Shown: positions 31,976 to 41,380 of the stretch, in pieces | How the letters are laid out: the number at the start of each line of letters is the position of its first letter | Numbering within the stretch: the first letter of the stretch is position 1 | Source of the DNA: Candidatus Scybalocola fimicaballi | Lineage (GTDB): Bacteria; Bacteroidota; Bacteroidia; Bacteroidales; Paludibacteraceae | Assembly: GCA_002317115.1 (NCBI GenBank) | Contig: DCIP01000124.1 | Coordinates: forward strand, 1 to 41,410 | DNA: 41,410 bases | Direction of reading: 5' to 3' | Notes under the pieces: generated by a model | The model's database searches: none | What the model saw: only the letters and a program-made list of their open reading frames with translations | Told to the model about the DNA's origin: nothing | Position numbers and translations under genes: made by a program

Positions 31976-32011
31976 AAAAAAGGGCAATCCCACAAATGTG
32001 AAATTGCCCTT
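31976..32011 (-). terminator. Intrinsic terminator of the decayed Ig-like gene
   Basis: AAGGGCAAT (31980-31988) pairs perfectly with ATTGCCCTT (32003-32011); CACA and TGTG extend the stem inside. A T-run follows on the minus strand. A GAGAC inverted repeat (32019-32024 with 32033-32038) sits between this and the stop codon. Confidence 0.8.
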
Positions 32012-32042
32012 ATTGTTAAGAGACGTCGGTATGTCTCTGCTT

Positions 32043-33092
32043 TTATTTGCTAATAATTGTCTTTTTATCGCCTACAATGTAAGTGCCGTTTGACAAACCA
32101 TTCAATGCATCTGATCTCTTGACGTTAGATTTCACTAATGCTCCTGAGATTGTGTAGACGTTGATGATCTCGTCTGCTTTATCAGCAAAGATAGTTGGTG
32201 TGTCATTAGTTGTGTTTACGATAAAAGATTGGTTCAGTGAACATCCGTTAGCATCTTCCACATAGATAGTGTGCATTCCGTCCGCTAATTCAGTTAGACG
32301 GCTCTCTTCTGTCCATTCTCCATCGTCAAGTTTGAATTGGAATACGGGTGTGCCGAAGGCTGGATCCATTACGACCTCTCTTTCTTTGATGTCTATAGAG
32401 TCGATTGAAAGGATTACTGGGTTTGTCTTGACTATGACTATTGCCTTGTCCTCTGCCTTACATATTCCGCGAGTCATCAAAACTTGGTATTCTGTGTCTT
32501 TTTCGGGAGTAGCCTGGAAGTAGCGTCCGCCTGGAATTGTGTCTCCGTCGACAATCCATGTGTATGTTGTCGCTTCGTAGCTTCCTGCGTCGATTCTTAC
32601 GGTCTGTCCTTCACAGATTGTCTGATCTTCCAATGCTCCTTCCAATGGACGGTACACTTCTACAGACAACGGTATCAAATGATTTTTGCATTCGCAGGTG
32701 TCACTGTAGCCTTCAATTCCACCTCCTCGCCAGCACAAATCGTTTGGTTGACAGGCTCCACTGTGATGTCGTTAGCTCCAATGATTTTGACTGTGATGTA
32801 TGCGTAACATCCGTTTATGTAACGGACGTAGTATGTCCCGTAGTCATTTTTTGAAAAAGACAAGATTCTTCCAGTCTTAGCCGGTGACATAGAGTAATCG
32901 TTTGTCTTGAACCATTCCACATGACTGCCTTCATCCATCACAACATTGCTTAAATCAACTTTGACGATATCTCCGCACGCAAAGATCAATATCTTTAACA
33001 ACTGGAACTGCATCCTGTGCAAAAACTCCCGTCGCTGCTGTCAATATTAGGGCCGATGCAGCAAAATGTTTTATTAAATGATTGATTTTTAT
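32043..33092 (-). pseudogene. Decayed secreted Ig-like repeat protein with T9SS-type tail
   Basis: Three lesions break one gene. The expected start codon is ATA (complement of 33090-33092), followed by KINHLIKHFAASALILTAAT and GVFAQDAVPVVKDID, a clear signal peptide with no start codon; a TAA two codons upstream rules out a longer one. Near 33000 the frame must shift by a missing 2 bases to continue FACGDIVKVDLSNVV. Near 32690 it shifts again, from TVTPANAK to CKNHLIPLSVEVYRP. Two Ig-like repeats (NQTICAGEEVELKA and DQTICEGQTVRIDA) follow the pattern of Bacteroidetes surface proteins, and the end (INVYTISGALV then NGTYIVGDKK) resembles a T9SS sorting domain. The first repeat is about half length, so an internal deletion is likely. 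Sequencing error could explain one lesion but hardly all three. Confidence 0.75.
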
Positions 33093-33282
33093 GTATTAAA
33101 CGACTTGTTATATATTATATATGTTTTTCACATTAACAACAATAATGTTTGCGTTCGCATAAATATTATAACAAAAATATTAAAAATATGCTTGTTGCGT
33201 TTTGCTGAATAATATATATCGCAACTATTTAAGCTATTTTAACTTTTGAAATTATGAAGTTGAATCACGATCCTCCAACAAC

Positions 33283-33323
33283 CTCTAATCTCCAATCTCT
33301 AAGCTTTAAGCTCTAAGCTACTC
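33283..33323. repeat. Low-complexity CTCTAA/AGCT repeat after the DnaJ gene
   Basis: The tract repeats CTCTAATCTCCAAT and CTCTAAGCTTTAAGCTCTAAGCT in degenerate form directly beside the stop codon of the TerB-DnaJ gene. The remaining bases (33093-33282) are AT-rich. A -7-like TATTTTTG (complement of 33172-33179) could once have served the decayed gene. Confidence 0.45.
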
Positions 33324-34253
33324 CTACTTAATTCCTCTCGCTTCTTTCACAAAATCCCAAGCGTAATTTATCTCTTTCATCGATTCTGTAGCCTGACGTA
33401 TAGCCTCGTCACCCAATCTCGCCACTCTGTCGGGATGGTACTTGACAGCCAAAGCACGATAGGCTTTTTTGATCTCCTCGTCAGAAGCGTTGCAGTCTAC
33501 GCCAAGAATGTCGTAAGCTTCTTGTTCTTCGATAGTTATATATTTTGCACTGTCGCTGTAGTCCTCAGATTTTTGATTGTAACTATGATTATAATTTTGG
33601 TTGCTACTCTGGCTATAATTATAATTTTGCTTATGTTGTGAATCTGTATTTGTTTTCGCCTTCGTTTTCGTTTTATAATATCCCTTCTGACGTTTCTTCA
33701 TGAAAAGAGAGTAAATTCTCTGGTATTCTTGTGTCGAGATGCCCAAATAATCTCTGATTGCTTTGATCTCGTTCTTTTCATCTTTGTTGAAATCGTCATC
33801 TGCGTAAGCGACAGCCAGAATTTCCATGAAAAGCTCTGTCACAGCGACGTCGTCAAGTTTATCATTGATTTCGGTGCAGAGAAATAATATGTCATAATCA
33901 GTTTTTAGGATCGACTGGAATTTTTTAAGGGCTTCTTTCTGCTCATTCTCTCTTTTATAATGTCTTCTGATTGAGGCCTTGACTGCATCCAACTCTCTGG
34001 ATTTCAGTTTGCCGTCGCTTTTCATCACTTCCGCCATCAACACCAAAAGAGTATACTTGTAGAGCTCCTCATCTTCTTTGGAGAATTCGTATTCGTTGTT
34101 ATCTTTTTGTCCTGTTTTATTAGTATTAAAGTCTGAACTTATAAATAGAGCGACAAGAAATGCTGCACCAATAAGTCCCACCCAAAGTTTGGCTGTGATT
34201 AACCAGAAAAATACACCAACGGCTATAGAAACGATTATTGATTTTTTTGACAT
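33324..34253 (-). CDS. TerB and J-domain membrane co-chaperone (DjlA-like)
   Basis: This 309-residue protein is anchored by one or two N-terminal hydrophobic segments (residues 7-40). The TerB-like domain (about 60-185) has [17 protein letters not shown] and [13 protein letters not shown], acidic helices as in DjlA. A linker rich in Lys/Thr then Asn/Tyr/Gln/Ser (about 190-240) follows. The C-terminal J domain (about 245-305) has [20 protein letters not shown] and the essential HPD in VKYHPDRV, so it should stimulate a DnaK-type chaperone. Part of the linker ([11 protein letters not shown]) is encoded by hexameric repeats like those near 22169. It follows the truncated DUF1016 gene after 34 bases. 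Confidence 0.87.
   Translation of the reverse strand: MSKKSIIVSIAVGVFFWLITAKLWVGLIGAAFLVALFISSDFNTNKTGQKDNNEYEFSKEDEELYKYTLLVLMAEVMKSDGKLKSRELDAVKASIRRHYKRENEQKEALKKFQSILKTDYDILFLCTEINDKLDDVAVTELFMEILAVAYADDDFNKDEKNEIKAIRDYLGISTQEYQRIYSLFMKKRQKGYYKTKTKAKTNTDSQHKQNYNYSQSSNQNYNHSYNQKSEDYSDSAKYITIEEQEAYDILGVDCNASDEEIKKAYRALAVKYHPDRVARLGDEAIRQATESMKEINYAWDFVKEARGIK
33651..33674. repeat. Hexamer repeat inside the DnaJ linker
   Basis: On the minus strand the tract reads AAAACG, AAAACG, AAGGCG, AAAACA, encoding KTKAKT in the linker. It matches the AAAACG units of the tract next to galE. Confidence 0.5.
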
Positions 34254-34287
34254 GATTTCATTTTATTGTGTTGTCTGGTTCCCTTAA

Positions 34288-34740
34288 CTAACATTGAATA
34301 TTTCTGTCAAGTGTGCGTACACTCCACATCTCTTGTGATGCAGTTGATAAATACCATCGTATAGCGGTAGGATCGTCAACTCGTAATGTTTTGAGAATGT
34401 GCGTCCAAGTAAGATTTGGAAATCGTGATTTCCAAATCTCCAAATCAGGAACAACAAGATAAAATTGCCTAAATGCTCTCAAGTATCTGCCACTGAATCC
34501 TTTGCCGTAAACTCGCGTCAACTCTTCTGATAGTTTTGAGATGATTTGTGCTCCATACTCTGCACGGTTTGCTCCTTTTTGTTCTTGTAATACAATACGT
34601 TCTCCGATCTTCCAGTAAGTCTCAATCATTAATTTGCTCACAGACGCATAAGCTTGCTGACGACCTTGTTCAACAATTTTTTTGACTTCTGCTATGAATG
34701 ATGAATCGATATTGTTTGCTATAATTTCCTTTTTCCCCAT
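34288..34740 (-). pseudogene. Truncated DUF1016/YhcG-type protein, N-terminal domain only
   Basis: The 150-residue frame matches the DUF1016 N-terminal domain: YWKIGERIVLQEQKGANRAE, YGAQIISKLSEEL, GKGFSGRYLRAFRQFY, LTWTHILKTLRV and MWSVRTLDRNIQ. Complete members continue into a PD-(D/E)XK nuclease domain and are about 330-380 residues. Here a stop follows RNIQC exactly at the domain border, and the next 34 bases lead to the TerB-DnaJ start with no nuclease sequence. It is either a deletion remnant or a free-standing N-terminal domain; I favour a remnant. Confidence 0.7.
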
Positions 34741-34781
34741 TTTTTTTGTTTTTCTTGTTACTATAAGTAAATGTAAATACG

Positions 34782-35417
34782 TTATCCTACAATCCCCGAT
34801 ACGATTGTATAAATCAATGTGCAGGCAGAAAGAATCATTAGGACGGAACCTGTCAACTTGTTCAAAATCACTAATCCACGCAAATTAAAGCGGCTGCGGA
34901 AAATGTCGGCGATATTGACGATTAATAGCCACCAAACTAATGCTCCGGCCAATATGGATGAGATGCAAAGCACATTTTGTAGTGTGCTCGCGTCGCTTGT
35001 CAAAAATGAAAATCTTGAGAAGACGCCGATGAACAAGAATACCACAAGCGGGTTAGTGATGGTCAATCCAAACGACGAAAGAAAGTCTTGTATCACACTT
35101 CCTTTGCTTGTCTCCATGTTCTTCAACTTGGCGACGGGATTGTCTCTGTATGTGTGCAATCCAAAGAAAAATACGACGATGCTACCAAGAATCTCCAACG
35201 CAAGTTTATGATCTTCAATGAATCCGATCACCATCGACATTGAGAATCCTGCAATCAACGCATAGATCATGTCTGATAGCATGGCCCCGAATCCCGTGGC
35301 AAAACCGTGGGCTTTTCCTCTGTTTAGTGTACGCTGTAGACACAACACGCCGATCGGTCCAACTGGGGCCGACACAACAACTCCTATTAACATGCCTTTT
35401 ATTAGTGTGTACAACAT
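34782..35417 (-). CDS. LysE/RhtB-family exporter
   Basis: This membrane protein of 211 residues has about six hydrophobic segments. GMLIGVVVSAPVGPIGVLCL is the N-terminal signature with the conserved GP motif, RGKAHGFATGFGAMLSD and LTITNPLVVFLFIGVF are the matching internal helices. The family exports amino acids or related small molecules; the substrate is unknown. I start at the ATG at 35417, because the -7 element at 35434-35441 places the transcript start near 35427, leaving the upstream ATG at 35426 with essentially no leader. Confidence 0.85.
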   Translation of the reverse strand: MLYTLIKGMLIGVVVSAPVGPIGVLCLQRTLNRGKAHGFATGFGAMLSDMIYALIAGFSMSMVIGFIEDHKLALEILGSIVVFFFGLHTYRDNPVAKLKNMETSKGSVIQDFLSSFGLTITNPLVVFLFIGVFSRFSFLTSDASTLQNVLCISSILAGALVWWLLIVNIADIFRSRFNLRGLVILNKLTGSVLMILSACTLIYTIVSGIVG

Positions 35418-35433
35418 AAACCGCAAATATTCG

Positions 35434-35441
35434 CAAAGATA
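35434..35441 (-). promoter_or_regulatory. -7 element of the LysE-family gene
   Basis: The minus strand reads TATCTTTG followed by CG (complement of 35434-35441), an exact TAnnTTTG match 17 bases before the chosen start. No clear -33 box is present; that position falls at the hairpin that follows the macroglobulin gene. Confidence 0.55.
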
Positions 35442-35464
35442 ATGAAAAAAAGCGAATTTATAAG

Positions 35465-35498
35465 TGCGGAATGCAAAATTAAATTTTCACATTCCGCA
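35465..35498 (-). terminator. Hairpin after the macroglobulin gene
   Basis: TGCGGAATG (35465-35473) pairs perfectly with CATTCCGCA (35490-35498), with AAAATT/AATTTT extending the stem inside. The T-run on the minus strand is poor, so termination would be inefficient and some read-through into the LysE gene is possible. Confidence 0.5.
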
Positions 35499-35509
35499 TT
35501 TAGCATTCA

Positions 35510-38500
35510 TCATTTAACCAATACTTTTCCTCCTTCTGAATTTGCTCCAAAAGTAGGGCAGTAGTGTGGAATGACTTTTGTGATTCCTTGTGTGTATTCA
35601 CCGCTCTGTGTCACATGCAGCGTATATTCGAATACTCGTGTGCCTTTGCTGATACGGTCGAAGAACATGCTGTATTCACTGTCAGTGATGCTCTGGTAGT
35701 AAATCTTGCCGTCTGCCCATTCGATTCCTGGTCGTTTTCTGACTGGTTCAAGACAAGCTGCGCGTAGGTCGAGCACCTGCACAAAGTCGATGTCTCTGTC
35801 GCTTCGTAGCGTCATCACAATCTTCACTTTGTCTCCCTTCTGAAGTTTTTCTCCTTCTTTGATCTCCTGAAGCATCTCTTTATTGTAGTCGTCATCGTTG
35901 GCAATCACCACTTTGTACATCTTCTTCTTGATCTCGATTCCGCTCTTTCCACTTGTGATCTCCGAGTACGGAGCGTCGTAAGAGATGTAAATGCCTCCTA
36001 TTCCTTCCTGTCCTTGTGGCTGCTCGACGTGGACATTGCACAATTCAGGTGTGAAGCTATCTTTGTTGTAGTGAATCTTCATATATCCGTCGCCGGATGT
36101 TCTCTTCGCGTCGACTTGCTTGCCTCCGATTTTAATAGTGGCAGTAGAGACGCGAGATCTCGAGTCTTCAGTTTTTGCGTTGGAACGATCACCCACGAGT
36201 GCATCGATGGCTGCGAGTGTGCTGTGGGCATTATTCCACTGAGTTGTCTCTTTCTTTGTGATGAGATGGAAACGAAGGTCGGATAGTTCATTCGCGTCGC
36301 AACCGGTCTTCATAAATGCTTTTGTCAGCATTGCGTGTGTTGCGATGGCATTTCCATAACGTCCCCAACTATCCTGGTTGCCTTTCCAGTACATTCCAAA
36401 TTCTTCAGTATTTGTCGCACTCTGACGCAATGACTCGACGATTGTCTTCGCCTCTTTCACGTCGCCCTTCATATTTAACACGATTGCAAACGATGCTTTG
36501 CCAAACAACGTCATCTCCTTGATCTCCTTGTCCGCTTTCTTCACATAGTAGTCAAGAATCTTCTTTGTGTTGTTGCTGAGATTTTTATCGTATGAGATTC
36601 TGATTCTGAAGACGTCGAACACCCATTCTCTGTCAGCATTCCATTTTTTGTTAATCTCATTTTCGTATGCCTCGGTCAATGCGTTGTCGATGTATTTCAC
36701 TGCACTCTTCAACATCTTCTCGCATTCCTTTGGCAAGACGCCGTATTCACGCATCTCCACCATCTTTTCTGCCACAGCCACAGTGACATATTCGCTCGAC
36801 TTGAATCCGCTAAACCATGCGAATCCTCCGTCGGCTTGCTGTAGTTTTTCCAACTTGCTGATGGCATCTTTGTTGGCTTTGCTGATTCTATCTTTGTCGT
36901 ATAGCTCAACAATCTTCGCTCTCTGCTCGCTCTCGCTCTTTGCCTCACACATCCAAGGTGTTTGCTTCATCAACACTTCTTTCAACTCTTGGTTCTGATC
37001 GAGTGGCGACGCTGCATGGTCTCCCTCTTTCTTCCATTCCTCCACTACGGTTTTGATTTCAGGGTAGAGTAGGGCGATACGTTGAGCCATTTGGTTGACG
37101 TAGACAGATGAGATGAATTCAGTCGCACACTCATATCGTGCGTCTTTTATAGACGGTAGTGCCATAAGCGACTGCCATACTGCATTGTCGGTATACTCCA
37201 CAGTGAGTTCGGCATCTTTCATCTCTTTCTCATTGTAGTCGATAGAGAAATCTTTTGTCTCTCCACCTCTGACGTGCATTGATTTGCTCTTCACCACATG
37301 TGTGCCGTCTGGCAATACTGGCAACTGATGAACCTCACCGTCGGAGAATGTTCCGCTCTTGCCGACCATCTTCACTTCGATTGAGGCCACTCCCGCTGGC
37401 ACGTCGAAACTCCACTCTTCAACTTTTGATTTATTTGCATCCAAACTGAACTTGCGGCTCTGCTGAGAGATGATTTTGTCTGTGGCAACGTCTTTGATTA
37501 TGATTGCGACGTCGCCAGACTTTTCTTTCTCATCGTTATTTGTAATCGTAGTGGCAAACGAACATTTGTCTCCCTTTCTCACGAATCTTGGCAAACTTGC
37601 CTTTACCGCAAACGGCATCTGAGTCTGCAAATCTTCACTTGTGATGCAACTGTTGGCTTTCTTGTCGTGAGCAAAAACAATCATTCTCCACGCAGTCAAA
37701 GCATCAGGAGCTGTATACTCAAACGCTACACTGCCGTCAGCCGCAGTTGTTAACTGAGGATAGAAGAATGCCGTCTCCACAAAGTTATCACGAACTTTGA
37801 CGTCTGAAAAATCGGCAACAGGAGGTATTGGCTCTGGATTGGCTCCATTTGAACCAGCTTCATCATCCATTACAGCAATCTTCTTTTCTGTATAATCAGA
37901 TTGAAGTGATAAATCTATTGATTCTTCTACTGCATTCATGCTTCTCATAAGCTTTGGAGCTGCCATTTTCACTGCTCCTGTAACACCAAGTCCCCAGTGC
38001 CTCCTGTTTGGCATACAGATATTATCCCACAAGAATTTCATGTTAGGCATATCTTTGTACGAAGCATGCCAGATATTTTCATTTATGGTGAAATGCTTGA
38101 AGTAAGATTGTGATGTGTTTGTAGAAAAACTATGACGATAGGTGTTGTAATGACCTAAAGTATTCCAAGATGGAAGTATTCCAGGCAAACTTTTGTCTAC
38201 CATTACAGCTGCGATTTCGTAACTGCTGTCAGTTGGCTTAACTGCCATTCTGATTTTCTGCTTCTCGCCTGGCACTATTTTGCGTACAATCTCAAGAATC
38301 TCAATCTTATTTATTTCTTTAGATTCTTTTCTTGCGACATCAATGTTTCTGGTATAAGTATTGTTGTCTCTTACGATAATGAATTCCACATTGACTGTCT
38401 GGATGGAGTTGTTTGCAAAATATTTGCTGAATGGCACTTTGTAAATCTTCTGCTCATTATTGATGCTTATCCATTCGGAACTTAGGAATTGGTTCTCCTC

Positions 38501-41380
38501 ATCTCTGACTATCACTAAGATTTTGGCATCTTTCTCTGTTGAACCAACCAAAATTTCGGCGTCTTTTGAAAGAGAACACTCTTCTCTGTCGGTTGGTATC
38601 CATAGTTGAGTTTGAAGTTCTGCTGGCATTTTAGAAGAGTTCTTGTCGTAAACCAAAATATCTCCCCAAGAAAGTAGTCCACCAGATGTGGATTTGATAT
38701 TTAAGTTGTAGCGTCCGGTAGATAATGAGGATAAATCCAAAGAGACATCTGTCATACCTTTGCCAGTGATGTGCTTAGTAATAAGCGTTTTACTTTCTAA
38801 ATTTTTCTCTTTATCCTCCTTCGTTGAGATTGAGATTATCACTTCTGCTTCACTGTTGACTTTAGCCGCGTTGAATATATTGGCAGTGAATTTGAATGGC
38901 GTGTTTTTCTCAATTTCAGAAGATTCTCCACCCCAGTGGCAAACCACCTCGTTTTCTTCCAAGTTCACTTGTGTGCTTGAAGTCACACTCTCTCCGCTTG
39001 GCAATACGGCGTCGATAATGGCTTTGACAGAATAGGCAACCTCTTTAGTTATTGCGGAATCCGTTGTGATTGTAAACTTGCCATCATCATCACATTTTGT
39101 CTCCCCAGAGAATAGAATCTCTGATCCGTAATCTTTTTCTATACGATATTTTACGGTTGTTCCTCCTACCGCTTCTCCTGAAAAATTCTTTATCTCTCCC
39201 TCAAATACAAGTTTGCTGCCAAACACGACTGAACTTCCGTCTTTTGTCTTGATGGAAGCCTCTGCTATAGGAAGCTTGTATGACTCAACTGATATAGGAT
39301 GAGTTTGTGTTTGTTTGCGATTCTTGTTGTCTTTGAAAGTTGCTGTTATTGAAAAGTCACCATTCATACGGTCAGACGGAATCACAAATTGGAACGGAGC
39401 CGAGCCGAATTCATTAGTGGTGATATTCTTCACTTCTATTATTTCGTAGTTGGCATCTCTAAAAAACAAATTGACTTTTTGGTTGTCGATTACATGCTCG
39501 TCGTTTTTGCTAAGATACGACAAAATGACTTTTCCCTCTACGGCCTGCCCTGGACGATAGATGTTTCTGTCTGTCATTATTTTTATGGAGCTGTAAGCAA
39601 CGTTTCTGTCAGCATCATGCTTTTCAATATTAAGCCATTGGGCATGAATGTCTTTGCCTTTGTGAGCGTGTAGCTTATATCTTTTTCTATCCGGTATAGA
39701 CAAACTCACTTTGCCATCCTTAGATGATGTTTGGCTCTCTTCTGCCTTGTAATCTCCGTTGGTTGTAGAGTATTTGTCGATAGTCGTTCCGCTTACAGGA
39801 TGGCCAGTCTTGCCATCAACGACAAAGATGTTTCTGTTGCCGCCGACTGCTGTGGCATCCAACACAGAAAGATCAGTGATGCGGAATGTCAGATAATTAT
39901 TGTTCTCAGATTTTTTATTATCGTTGAAATAGACAATATAGTAGCCATAATCTAAATCGTTTCCAATATTTATTATGGTGTCATTGCTTATTATGTAGTT
40001 AGAAGGAGTCAGCTTAAAAGTCTTTTTAGATACAAGTTTCCCTTTCTTTAATTTATTTTCATTGTATTGATTCTTTTCAACCTCTACAGGATTCATGTCA
40101 ATCTTGTATATCTCTGCATTAAGCACATCGATGTTGGCATAATTGAGTCCGATTATCACATCTTGTCCCTTGCCAATAGCATCCTTTTTAAGTGAGCCGA
40201 TGGCCTCCTGTTTGTTAAGGAATTCGATGTTTGAATTGAGTTGTTTTGTATTAGAATTGTCCGGATATTTCTTTATATATTCATTGGCTTCATCTATAAT
40301 GAGTTTTGGATATGACGCAATGAGTTTTTGTTCGTCGACGTCGCTCTTGCCTTTTATATTAGATATCTCCGTAAACATTACCTCATGCTTCTTCACAACA
40401 GCATTCACCACGCAGGAAGTCTTTCCGTCGTATTGCTTGATGAGTCTGTTCAAAGTGGCGATTTTAGTTTTGTTGTCTATATAGTCATAAGATCTTTCCA
40501 AATATTGCAGACGAGTTAACTCTGCCGACAATGCCGCTCCATACTCTTCTTTGCTGTTGTGATAATTTATCACGTCGGCAAACAAAGAGTTGAGAAGGTC
40601 TTTCTTAAGCAAATCCTTCTGAACAAGATGTATAGGCAGATAGAATCTTGCACTGTTAAGAATTACAATTTCCTCGTAATAGAATGATATTAGCGACGGA
40701 AGCATCGCGTCAAACACAGATGGACGAAACTCTTTGTTAATGTCAACGTTAGCGTTAATGTCATTAGCGTTTACAAACAAAGATTTGTATCTTTCTGAAG
40801 ACGTGGATAGTAGCGTCTCCTTACTTTTAATTATATTGTCGACGTGGGAGCGGATGAGATTGCGTAGATTCTCATGCGACATCTCACGCAAATCTTCTGC
40901 AGAGAATTGTTTGCCATCTTCCTCTTTGACGCTTGGCACGCTGCCTGGATATCTTTCCATCACTTCGATGAAATTCATCAGCATCTTTGCCATGAATAGT
41001 TCACAGCAAGCCTTGTCGACGGGAGAGTTGAATGAATTCAGCAGTTTTTCTGCGTTATTGTAATGCTTGATTATGATGTCTTCGCCCTCTTCACGGTTAG
41101 CGTTGCCGGGCTTTATTTTGCTTTCTGATGTAATGTTGTATTCGCAACCGAATTCGATCGCGTAGTCGTAGATTTCACATTTAAGAATGTTTAGGTCGTC
41201 ATTCTCCTTTTTTGCTGCTACTCGTATCTCATCCACCTTCTTCTGGGCGTCTTGCAGTAAAGGCTTGTCCATAAGGTTGTTTACCTCATTCCATTTTGAG
41301 GCATAGTCTGTGTTGTTTCCCATAAGAGATGAAGAAATTACGGTTAAGAAAAATGTTATTATGAGTTTTATATTTCTCAT
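35510..41380 (-). CDS. Very large alpha-2-macroglobulin family protein
   Basis: This 1956-residue exported protein has a signal peptide (LIITFFLTVISSSLMGN) and a helical N-terminal region (22-400). MG-type beta domains follow, with the MG2 signature RNIYRPGQAVEGKV near 610. The A2M domain near 1210 has FFYPQLTTAADGSVAFEY and TAPDALTAWRMIVFAHD. An alpha-helical thioester-type domain runs from about 1400 to 1720 (LQQADGGFAWFSG near 1510). The site where thioester proteins carry CxEQ reads YECATEFISS, so the bond is probably absent, as in other long Bacteroidetes members. It would trap proteases by conformational change at the periplasm or surface. The hexamer tract at 40737-40774 and a palindromic element at 36144-36167 lie in its coding sequence. 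No promoter is visible in the 30 bases left upstream. Confidence 0.9.
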   Translation of the reverse strand: MRNIKLIITFFLTVISSSLMGNNTDYASKWNEVNNLMDKPLLQDAQKKVDEIRVAAKKENDDLNILKCEIYDYAIEFGCEYNITSESKIKPGNANREEGEDIIIKHYNNAEKLLNSFNSPVDKACCELFMAKMLMNFIEVMERYPGSVPSVKEEDGKQFSAEDLREMSHENLRNLIRSHVDNIIKSKETLLSTSSERYKSLFVNANDINANVDINKEFRPSVFDAMLPSLISFYYEEIVILNSARFYLPIHLVQKDLLKKDLLNSLFADVINYHNSKEEYGAALSAELTRLQYLERSYDYIDNKTKIATLNRLIKQYDGKTSCVVNAVVKKHEVMFTEISNIKGKSDVDEQKLIASYPKLIIDEANEYIKKYPDNSNTKQLNSNIEFLNKQEAIGSLKKDAIGKGQDVIIGLNYANIDVLNAEIYKIDMNPVEVEKNQYNENKLKKGKLVSKKTFKLTPSNYIISNDTIINIGNDLDYGYYIVYFNDNKKSENNNYLTFRITDLSVLDATAVGGNRNIFVVDGKTGHPVSGTTIDKYSTTNGDYKAEESQTSSKDGKVSLSIPDRKRYKLHAHKGKDIHAQWLNIEKHDADRNVAYSSIKIMTDRNIYRPGQAVEGKVILSYLSKNDEHVIDNQKVNLFFRDANYEIIEVKNITTNEFGSAPFQFVIPSDRMNGDFSITATFKDNKNRKQTQTHPISVESYKLPIAEASIKTKDGSSVVFGSKLVFEGEIKNFSGEAVGGTTVKYRIEKDYGSEILFSGETKCDDDGKFTITTDSAITKEVAYSVKAIIDAVLPSGESVTSSTQVNLEENEVVCHWGGESSEIEKNTPFKFTANIFNAAKVNSEAEVIISISTKEDKEKNLESKTLITKHITGKGMTDVSLDLSSLSTGRYNLNIKSTSGGLLSWGDILVYDKNSSKMPAELQTQLWIPTDREECSLSKDAEILVGSTEKDAKILVIVRDEENQFLSSEWISINNEQKIYKVPFSKYFANNSIQTVNVEFIIVRDNNTYTRNIDVARKESKEINKIEILEIVRKIVPGEKQKIRMAVKPTDSSYEIAAVMVDKSLPGILPSWNTLGHYNTYRHSFSTNTSQSYFKHFTINENIWHASYKDMPNMKFLWDNICMPNRRHWGLGVTGAVKMAAPKLMRSMNAVEESIDLSLQSDYTEKKIAVMDDEAGSNGANPEPIPPVADFSDVKVRDNFVETAFFYPQLTTAADGSVAFEYTAPDALTAWRMIVFAHDKKANSCITSEDLQTQMPFAVKASLPRFVRKGDKCSFATTITNNDEKEKSGDVAIIIKDVATDKIISQQSRKFSLDANKSKVEEWSFDVPAGVASIEVKMVGKSGTFSDGEVHQLPVLPDGTHVVKSKSMHVRGGETKDFSIDYNEKEMKDAELTVEYTDNAVWQSLMALPSIKDARYECATEFISSVYVNQMAQRIALLYPEIKTVVEEWKKEGDHAASPLDQNQELKEVLMKQTPWMCEAKSESEQRAKIVELYDKDRISKANKDAISKLEKLQQADGGFAWFSGFKSSEYVTVAVAEKMVEMREYGVLPKECEKMLKSAVKYIDNALTEAYENEINKKWNADREWVFDVFRIRISYDKNLSNNTKKILDYYVKKADKEIKEMTLFGKASFAIVLNMKGDVKEAKTIVESLRQSATNTEEFGMYWKGNQDSWGRYGNAIATHAMLTKAFMKTGCDANELSDLRFHLITKKETTQWNNAHSTLAAIDALVGDRSNAKTEDSRSRVSTATIKIGGKQVDAKRTSGDGYMKIHYNKDSFTPELCNVHVEQPQGQEGIGGIYISYDAPYSEITSGKSGIEIKKKMYKVVIANDDDYNKEMLQEIKEGEKLQKGDKVKIVMTLRSDRDIDFVQVLDLRAACLEPVRKRPGIEWADGKIYYQSITDSEYSMFFDRISKGTRVFEYTLHVTQSGEYTQGITKVIPHYCPTFGANSEGGKVLVK
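36144..36167. repeat. Palindromic element AGACGCGAGATCTCG, copy 2, inside a gene
   Basis: The first 15 bases from 36148 are identical to 22075-22089. It is an imperfect palindrome (AGAC, CGAGATCTCG, GTCT) read in frame within the macroglobulin as KTEDSRSRVSTA, near the end of the thioester-type domain. Confidence 0.55.
40737..40774. repeat. Hexamer-like repeat inside the macroglobulin gene
   Basis: On the minus strand the units are GTAAAC, GCTAAT, GACATT, AACGCT, AACGTT, GACATT, encoding VNANDINANVDIN. AACGCTAACG and AACGTTGAC also occur in the tract beside galE. Confidence 0.5.

Noticed and set aside
32043..33022. Two separate small genes (231 and 115 codons)
   Set aside because: The two frames overlap, share the same Ig-like repeat pattern, and only together with a third frame holding the signal peptide make one sensible exported protein, so they are read as one decayed gene.
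36014..41063. Several plus-strand frames opposite the macroglobulin gene
   Set aside because: They are antisense shadows with low-complexity hydrophobic content, lacking promoters and start contexts, opposite a single intact 1956-codon gene.
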